Program-made: the position numbers and the translations under genes
Part shown: one piece after another, positions 57,413-64,000 of the stretch
How the letters are laid out: each line of letters starts with the position of its first letter
Numbering within the stretch: position 1 is the stretch's first letter
Notes under the pieces: generated by a model
What the model saw: only the letters and a program-made list of their open reading frames with translations
What the model was told of the DNA's origin: nothing
The model's database searches: none
NCBI GenBank assembly: GCA_003024785.1
Contig: PUQB01000297.1
Coordinates: 148,530-212,529, forward strand
From: Selaginella tamariscina
Lineage: Eukaryota > Streptophyta > Lycopodiopsida > Selaginellales > Selaginellaceae
Direction of reading: 5' to 3'
Length of the DNA: 64,000 nucleotides

Positions 57413-58427
57413 TTGGGCGTACTGCTCGGTGGGCCTTGAAACTTCAAATTTACGACTTTGAAGTTGTTCATCGTCCAGGGAGTTCCATGGCTGATGCTGA
57501 TGCTCTTTCTCGGGCTCCTCTTCCACCTTCTCTCTCTTCTGTTGCCCCAGAGGAACCAGTTGTTCCAGCTTCAGTGGACTTTTTGGATGAAGATTCCGTA
57601 CCATCAGCAGTTGCTGTGCTTGACGTTCAGTGTCCGCAGAATGCAGAGTTAGATTTGCCGTCTTTGGATGAGGTTCGGGAAGCTCAAAAGGTTGAGCCGT
57701 GGATTCGAAGGCTTCGTGATGGGTTTGAGAATCCTGCATCACTTGCTGATGACTTGCCTTTCAGGCATTTACATTCACAGTATCGCCTTCAGGATGACCT
57801 TCTTTATTTTGTGGGGACTGATCCAGATGATCCTTTGCGGTTGGTGGTGCCTTCAATCTTCATTCCACGCTTCCTCCATGCTTACCATGACTCTCCTATT
57901 CTTGGCGGGCACATGGGACATCGTCGGGTGATGGAGAAGCTGCGCAGATCTTTCTATTGGCCGGAGTTGCGAGGAGATGTGATTCGGTATGTGCGTAGTG
58001 TGTGTGGTGCCAAGCTCGCAATACTCCCCCATGTGCTTCGGAAGGACGGTTGGAGTCAATTGCAGTTTCTCGTCCGTTTGAATTGGTGGCATTTGATTTG
58101 ATGGGACCTTTTCCGCGGTCAACTGCTGGTAACGAGTACGTTATTATTGCTTCTGATTACCTAACTCGTTGGGTAGAAGTTGGTGCTCTTGCTAGTGCGA
58201 CTGCTTCTGCTGTTGGTCAGTTTCTCCTGAATCGGGTCGTGTTTCAGCATTCTTGTCCGGAGCGAATTCTCTCGGATAATGGTCCTGCATTTATGGCTGA
58301 GGCATTTCATGTTTTGACATCTCGATTAGGGATACGCCACACTTTCACAAGTGCTTATCATCCTCAGACAGATGGTTTAGTGGAACGGCTCGTCAGAACC
58401 TTCAAGGGGATGATCGCAAGTATGTGA
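57409..58427 (+). pseudogene. Gypsy D integrase
   Basis: The first piece holds the RNase H tail HRPGSSMADADALSRAP, a variable linker and the zinc-binding start GGHMGHRRVMEKLRRSFYWP (His pair). A frame shift near 58005 breaks the Cys pair. The second piece, 58002-58427, has the core: ELVAFDLMGPFPRSTAGN (Asp), ERILSDNGPAF (Asp) and YHPQTDGLVERLVRTFKG (Glu). The D-D-E residues are all present. The core ends early at a stop near 58427. Confidence 0.85.
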
Positions 58428-58523
58428 ACTTTCAACATTCAGATTGGGATGGTTATCTGCCGTCTCTCCGATATGCTTATGTCACTGGAGTTCAAAGTTC
58501 CATTGGTACTTCCCATATAAGCT

Positions 58524-59005
58524 TTGTATGGTCATGACCCGGTGTTGCCAACGGAGTTGGGTTTGCCTTCTCGGTTACCGCGAGCTGCTGATGCTAGGTC
58601 GTGGGATCGGTATCTGACGAGCATTCTTCCATTGGTTCGTGCGGAGTCAGCAGAACACTTGGGCCGCGTACAAGTAGGACAACAACAACGTACAACTCGC
58701 ATCATCGTCCTCCTGCGGAGTACAAGGTTGATGAACTGGTGTTGGTTCGTTTTCCCAAGCTTACGGTACGTGGTTTAGCTAAGAGTCTCCTTCCTCAATG
58801 GAAAGGACCGTATCGAGTGTTACGGCAAGTAGGGCCACAGGTTTATGAGGTTCGGCACGACATTCAACCCGATCCTCCGGAGATTGTACATGTACAACGG
58901 TTGAAGCATTTTGTGCAACGGGAACAAGTTGTGCCGCCTACAGATCCACCAGTGCCTCCTCCTGATGTTCCTCCAGATCCGGGCCCGTCTACAAGAGAAC
59001 CCTAA
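58524..59005 (+). pseudogene. Gypsy D integrase C-terminal domain
   Basis: After a frame break, MYGHDPVLPTELGLPSRLP continues the integrase; a further shift near 58700 leads to EYKVDELVLVRFPKL and LLPQWKGPYRVLRQVGPQVY, the GPY/F module. The polyprotein ends with a Pro-rich tail and stop at about 59005. No chromodomain is present. A GAGAGGAGGGGATGA polypurine tract (59023-59037) follows directly before the 3' LTR. Confidence 0.8.
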
Positions 59006-59037
59006 CCAACTTACACCCTTCCGAGAGGAGGGGATGA

Positions 59038-59198
59038 TGTAAGATCCACGTGTACGGCTGCATGTGCACATACTATTATTAGCGTAGTGGATTTTGATAG
59101 CCGTCGGATTGGATTCAATCTGGACCACTCGCTCTTGTATATAAGTTAGGGTTTCTGAACTAATGGATATACACATTTTTATATTCCGAGCTCTCACA
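59038..59198 (+). repeat. Gypsy D 3' LTR
   Basis: 161 bases, TGTAAGATCC to CTCTCACA, three A-to-G differences from the 5' LTR (two in the GATAACCATCGG region, one in TAATAGATA). Its frame at 58820-59197 on the minus strand is a shadow of the element. Confidence 0.9.
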
Positions 59199-59492
59199 GC
59201 TTTTTTTTATATAAATAATTATAAATATATACACAACAAATAAAATGTAATTAAGTAAACCTGGGTACAATCGCTTGGTACATAGCCGAAGTCATCTGCC
59301 ATGTGACACACTACTCATAGCACTGTATTTGCATCCGTTGAACTCCAATTCTTTGGGTTGGGAGGTATGACCGCTCAGATTTCCTGCTCTCCAAGGATTT
59401 TAGCTTCTCTATTAACTAGCTTGTCTTCAATGCAAACAATGCTAATTACTTATTATATACATACAGTCTTTATACATAACATGTCATACATA

Positions 59493-59524
<32 letters not shown>

Positions 59525-59530
59525 CAAATA
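59199..59530 (+). repeat. Palindrome B-L-B', left arm (inner part)
   Basis: Module B after the Gypsy D insertion, with GCATCCGTTGAACTCCAATTC and a TTTAGCTTCTCTATTAACTA stretch. The inverse is at 59.87-60.23 kb. A GT/TA microsatellite lies at about 59495-59523. Confidence 0.8.
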
Positions 59531-59869
59531 CATATATATAGATAGGGGAAGTTGTAAATTCACATGGTTTATTCATAAAATTATCCATATACTTCAGTGC
59601 CTTATGAGTCTAAAATAAAATCAAAATGTTACAAACAAAATACACACATGATAAACTTTCCTTTAATAAATAAATAAAATCAATGCTATTTAATATAAGT
59701 TTACATAGCTTACACAACCTTTGTATAAATAGTTATATATATGCATTAATTACCACTCAAGGATACACTGTGGGACGACATGTGTAGATACGTAAAGTAT
59801 GTATCCATAATGTATAATACACACAATATACGTACACACATGCACACACATTTGTTATATATATATATA
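59531..59869 (+). repeat. Module L, central segment of palindrome B-L-B'
   Basis: The same segment, in the same orientation, as in palindrome C'-L-C at 52066-52419. Landmarks are ATAGATAGGGGAAGTTGTAA and GACATGTGTAGATACGTAAA. No gene is seen. Confidence 0.8.
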
Positions 59870-60868
59870 TATGTATGTATAACCTGTTATATATAGAAAG
59901 TGTATGTGTATATATAATAACTAATTACAAATTTTGGCATTGTTTGCATTGAGACAAGACAGTTAGTAGAGAAGCTAAAATCCCTGGAGAGCGGGAAATT
60001 TGAGTAGTCATACCTCTTAAGCCAAAGAACTAGAGTTCAACGAATGCAAATTAATGCTATGAGTAGAGTAGCGTGTGACTCAGGTATGTATCAAGTTCTT
60101 AAAATAAACTTATAACTTATCCAAGCGATTGTACCAGGTTTACTTAATTACATATTATTTATTGTGTATATATCTATAATTATTTATATAAACAAGCTTT
60201 AAGTGGTTGTGTTATTTATTTACATCAACAATCGTTCATAATACACTATACAGTTACTAAACATTGAAAAATGCTAAAATAAGCATTTAAATAGATATTG
60301 GGGTGTTTGAATTTGAACCTCCACTTGTAATTATCTAAACAGAATACTGTAATTAATTTACACCCTGCTTTATATGGGATGTAAAATATTATTCTTAAAC
60401 TAAATGTTTGAGTGTACAAGCATTCTCTCTTAACATCTCAAATATATGTGAATGCTGACCTAAGATCATCTGTGTGTGTATGAGTCAAACACGTATGAAT
60501 AGCATTTTATACAGATCGGATAGTGTGAATTACACGTTTTTATGTTTAACAAGAGAAATTTGATTTGACTTGTAAATTTATTATTAGAATTATTCATGGA
60601 TAAGATGAAGAGAGAAAGCGGACAAAGGTCTACAAAGATGATAGATTACTTAACTTTGTGATTAAGTGTACAAATATAATTTGTCACATTTGTAACATAT
60701 ATAAAACGATTGCTGATTTATATAAGATATATTTCAATATTAAATTATATACAAATCATTTTAAAAAATTACTTTAAAATGAAATGTAAATTATAGTTCC
60801 ATCTTATCACACGTAAATACGCATATTTCTTTCTTAAATATTATATGTGTATGCATGTGTGTTGTGGT
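59870..60868 (-). repeat. Palindrome B-L-B', right arm (inverted module B)
   Basis: On the minus strand it follows B from its inner end (GTTATACATACATATATAT) through GAACTTGATACATACC and the type-3 tRNA-derived module to the outer CACATGCATACACATATAATA, where the match ends at about 60868. An insertion of about 120 bases at 60.60-60.72 kb is not in the left arm. Confidence 0.8.
60299..60366 (-). other. tRNA-derived module, type 3, right arm
   Basis: On the minus strand it starts AGGGTGTAAATTAATTACAG and ends GGAGGTTCAAATTCAAACACCCC. It is about normal tRNA length; the T stem is decayed on its 3' side. Confidence 0.5.
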
Positions 60869-60982
60869 GGAAATATGTGTATCTTATTCACTAGTATACT
60901 AATGTACATCAAATGATTCCTTTGGAAATAGAAACTACTTATTTCTACTTCCTACTAACTTCTAACTTGTATCTATATACTA

Positions 60983-61137
60983 CGTCATCTATCTGCCCTG
61001 CCTTGTCATCCATCTGCCACATCATCTATCTACCATGTCACCTATCTGCCCTGCCTCGCCATACATCTACCACATCATCTATCTACCACGTCACCTATCT
61101 GCCCTACCTTGTCATCCATCTACCACATCACCTATCA
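60983..61137. repeat. Minisatellite of CATCTATCTGCC/ACCATGTCACC units
   Basis: About eight imperfect 18-20 base units of the types TGCCCTGCCTTGTCATCCATC and ACCACATCATCTATC, in alternation, giving a higher-order period near 60 bases. It lies just beyond the 3' end of the LINE coding region and may be part of the LINE 3' untranslated sequence. Confidence 0.75.
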
Positions 61138-61149
61138 CTTGACTGTGAA

Positions 61150-64000
61150 TCCCCGTCAAGATGGTATGTTAGTCTCTCCAAGCTGGATCCAAGGATGGCA
61201 TCTCCCTCTATAAACCACAAGGGCCAATAGATGGATGCACGTAGATTTCCAGGTCTCCTCACCAAGCGTCCAAGAGCTGGCATTGTTCCTCATACATTCA
61301 ATACTCCCCTATGTCACATGTATCACGTGCTTCTTCATATAATCCTGCCACCAGTGAAACCAAGGTCACCCACATAAAGGCTATTGTCCTCTGTAAAGCT
61401 CCACCTATGCCCTTGAACACCTCTGCGTTTTTGGCTCTCCAAATCGTCCACATGGTCACACCATGCAAGAAGTACCATTGGTTCAGCCAAGCCTAGGCGG
61501 TTCTTCCATTACCTCTTGCTGTCCCCCGGGGTCAAATACCTGCTGGTATCCCGTCTCCCATGTACTCGCTAGGACACCTACTATTGCACGCACATGTGCC
61601 ATGTGTCAACCAAGACAGGCGGTCTCCCAACCTATTATAGCATCATCACCACGACCCAATTGCTAAACAAGGTCATTGCTCTACTCCATACTGCTTTGGT
61701 GGCACAACAGTCCCATAAGCAATGCCTCTCAGTTCTCCACTTCTCCACAACATATACATGTTACAAGGTAGTCCCCATACGTTGGCTCAGACTGCGAGGC
61801 TGTCTTGCAGCAAAAGCCACATGAAGGCTTTAATACTGCGTCGACCAGTAGCCTGTCCAGATCTCTCTCCCCATCGTCTTTGCAAGCACCCTAGGAAGTC
61901 CTATTCTACCCATGTGTTCCTCCAGCTTAGATGGAGGCTGCTGATTGGTGAAGGCCTTTCTTCCCACTGGCTCATAACTGAAGAAGCCACGTCCCACAAC
62001 ACTCCTCCATCTCCACATCTTTGGTCTACCTCCAATCTTCAAACCATCTGGTTCCAAAAGACCATTAAGTGCCGCCACTGTCTATGCTTTACCTTTGGGT
62101 CTACTGTTGGCCTCTTCTTTGCCATGTCAATGACACGCACCAGCCCAATATTGACAAGCTCTGGGAGGGGAGAGAAGCAAACTACTTGTGGATTAAGGAG
62201 AGCATTTTCCCACTTGGAATCCTGCTCTTTCCATGGCATCCGCATCAGCTACATACCATACCATCATTCCAATGCAGCACAGTCTCCCGCTCGGGTCTCA
62301 CGTTCCGGCCAAGTACCCCTAAATTCCTTAACACCTGCTTGCATGCTGACAACATGATACTAATTGTTGTTGTCTCATTGTCTGTGAGTCGAGCTATATT
62401 CCTATTTGGTTCCACTTGCGGACCCATGCTAGCACTCGATCTGGCTACATATCCAACTCCCTGAGTTGTCCCACAGTACGCAGCCCCGTTGCATGCCATC
62501 GCTTGCATACAACCTTCACTCCTTGTGGCATACGCTCATCTTCAAGAGGTATATCAATGCCTACCGAATGCACCAGCTCATGTAGAATAGTGGCAAGGAC
62601 ACTAGCTCCTCAATTTGTGATGGTTGCACGGGGACAAGGCTGTCCGAAGCTCCATCTAGTACCGCAGCAGTGTCCCATTGTATGAATTGCGGGGTACCGT
62701 AATCTTGAAGGGTGGCATGCATGGAAAGTGATGCTCCGTGCCTTGTGCCTGCAAGTCAAGCCTCTCCGCTCATCTACTGCAACAACGGTTCAGTGGGTCA
62801 AAGATCCCCATTGGATATTTTAGGTTGGCCACTTGGGAAGAAGCATCTTACCATCATCTTGACCATTATAGCACGTGCGGCAGGGCCTGGTGATATCAAT
62901 CCTACTCCTCCCTCCGCTCACAATCGCACACATGAATCCCATCGCACACGAGCTTGGTACCTCTGTTTGCAGCTTGATCCTTTTCCAGATGTACACCCGA
63001 AGAAGCTGCTCAATCTCCTTTACAGTCGTCACACTAAGACTTCATACTTCTGTGTAAAACCCAAAGGCTGCCCAAGAGTACCGCATTTGCTACCATGAGT
63101 CATGCTGGAAGGGAAAGCAAGCGGTTGCCCCAACTACACATATGACGAGAAGTTGCTGCAGAATGAACATGTTTTGCTGGTTTGCATCATACCTATCCCC
63201 CAATTGGAACCCTATGTATCTGGTTGTACTCCCCTTCTCGACCCATATAAATCAATCTGCTCCCCAATCTGGCCTCGCGTGTGCACTGAGCCATAGACTG
63301 CGCGATTTGTGCCAATTCATCCTACCCCCGCCGCAAAATTAAAGCGATCAAGAAGCTGCTTTACATGATCCAGGTTCTCAGTGGTTCCCAACACCATTAA
63401 CCCTGTGTCGTTTGCAAATAGCTGTCAAGAACAGTTCTCTCCCTTGTGGGCCAAGGTCACGCAGAGGTCCTTGGCAATCAGGTAGTGGAATTCCCCTCGT
63501 CTTGGATGGTCGGTCGTAGTGCATGTACGCATGCAATGCTTCTGCCTGCATCAAAAAAAGGTACGGGGCAAGCGGGCAGCCTTGTCATACCGATCTAGAG
63601 AGACGTATTAGCGGGCCCATCCATCCATTGATGACCAATTGACTAGCTGACTACCTATAGAGCCTCGCCGTCCACCTCACAAACCTGGCTGGAAACCAAG
63701 CCGCCTCATCACAAGCTCTAGGAACTGCCAATCCACTCGGTCATATGCTTTCTCCTCATCCAACAACAGCAAGCAATAAGGCTCCGGGAGGTTCCCTGCC
63801 CACTCTCCAACTATGATCATCGTGATCACATTCTCATAGAGCTGTCGACCCTTGAGAAATCCATTTTGTGCGTGGCAAACGATCACTCACATAACTGGCT
63901 ACAGATGGTTGGCTAATGTCATTGCAAAGATCTTATAGATTGAGTTCATCATCGAGATTGGTCTCCAGCATCACACCTCCAACATATCTGCACTGCCCTC
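61150..64000 (-). mobile_element. L1-like LINE, degenerate ORF2 (continues past the window)
   Basis: On the minus strand from the right edge: QNGFLKGRQLYENVI and LLLLDEEKAYDRVDWQFLEL (63886-63680, catalytic Asp block), then INGWMGP and RQGCPLAPYLFLMQAEAL near 63560. The active-site motif at 63407-63418 reads F-A-N-D, so the first Asp of F-A-D-D has become Asn. Further down, EGGVGLISPG near 62900, and near the C-terminus GVTMWTIWRAKNAEVFKG (61400-61455), which follows the zf-RVT region of plant L1 LINEs. Many stops and frame changes make it dead. The endonuclease part would lie beyond base 64000. Numerous frames on both strands in this stretch are shadows. Confidence 0.85.

Larger units (their letters stand above)
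54326..59198 (+). mobile_element. Gypsy D: nearly complete, youngest Ty3/gypsy retrotransposon
   Basis: 4873 bases with 161-base LTRs at both ends that differ at three positions, all A/G changes, about 98% identity. The flanks GCTT at 54322-54325 and 59199-59202 form a four-base duplication (five, AGCTT, if the last LTR base is counted in). The domain order is gag, protease, reverse transcriptase, RNase H, integrase; no chromodomain follows. Frame shifts interrupt gag, RNase H/integrase and the C-terminus, so this copy is not autonomous despite its recent insertion. It sits inside the left B arm, 113 bases after a tRNA-derived module. Confidence 0.93.

Noticed and set aside
57302-57742. 146-residue minus-strand open frame
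   Set aside because: Antisense shadow of the Gypsy D RNase H and integrase linker.
60983-61137. CRISPR-like repeat array
   Set aside because: Units are adjacent with no unique spacers, and the setting is eukaryotic; it is a minisatellite.
61722-62357. 211-residue plus-strand open frame
   Set aside because: Opposite to the LINE coding strand, with no recognisable domain; the minus strand carries the LINE motifs on either side.
1-64000. Insertion of organelle DNA as source of the tRNA-like segments
   Set aside because: No neighbouring plastid or mitochondrial genes were recognised, and the segments occur in a repeated nuclear module context.

Overview
This window looks like a repeat-only stretch of a land-plant nuclear genome. 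It is very AT-rich with short GC-richer islands. Every protein-coding trace I can identify belongs to a transposable element: three or four Ty3/gypsy LTR retrotransposons (two with chromodomains), an L1-like LINE, a PIF/Harbinger DNA transposon whose first protein resembles plant NAM/Myb-like ORF1, and a BED zinc-finger fragment of hAT type. I found no intact host gene. A land plant fits best; the species or clade cannot be fixed from the sequence. All alignments below were made by eye, so module limits are good to roughly 10-30 bases.

Between the transposons, the AT-rich DNA is a mosaic of a few modules, here named A, S, B, L, C, D and E. The fullest parental order is A-S-B-L-C at about 19.48-23.95 kb. 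B-L-C also occurs alone at 33.77-34.74 kb, and in a more diverged form at 14.05-15.44 kb. The same modules also form large palindromes: A-S-A' at 0.3-4.0 kb, C'-L-C at 51.4-53.07 kb, and B-L-B' at 53.76-60.87 kb (split by a young gypsy element). In these palindromes the central segment (S or L) is kept, and one flank is replaced by an inverted copy of the other. Nearly every arm carries a tRNA-derived module with a clear T-arm/B-box; the best copies also keep a seven-pair acceptor stem.

Region by region: 0.3-4.0 kb, palindrome A-S-A'; 4.0-6.75 kb, E modules with a short LTR-like element; 6.76-12.05 kb, an old chromodomain gypsy element (Gypsy A) inserted in the second E; 12.1-15.5 kb, diverged modules; 15.9-17.8 kb, a GC-richer degenerate coding tract of unknown origin; 18.3-25.8 kb, the parental module array plus a small TIR-like element; 25.8-33.0 kb, a chromovirus on the minus strand (Gypsy B) with a tandem LTR arrangement; 33.1-33.6 kb, BED finger; 33.8-34.7 kb, B-L-C; 36.2-38.2 kb, PIF/Harbinger remains; 40.2-40.5 kb, a solo LTR with a perfect target duplication; 41.6-43.5 kb, an isolated 1.6 kb LTR of the Gypsy B family; 44.0-45.8 kb, 3' half of Gypsy C; 46-53 kb, modules, a MITE and palindrome C'-L-C; 54.3-59.2 kb, Gypsy D, the youngest element (161-bp LTRs with three differences); 61-64 kb, LINE on the minus strand.

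The transposons do not work together as a pathway; they are nested insertions in the module mosaic. Several sit in or within about 120 bases of a tRNA-derived module. The best candidate for something undescribed is the module family itself: tRNA-bearing arms around fixed central segments, present in both parental and inverted-dimer forms.
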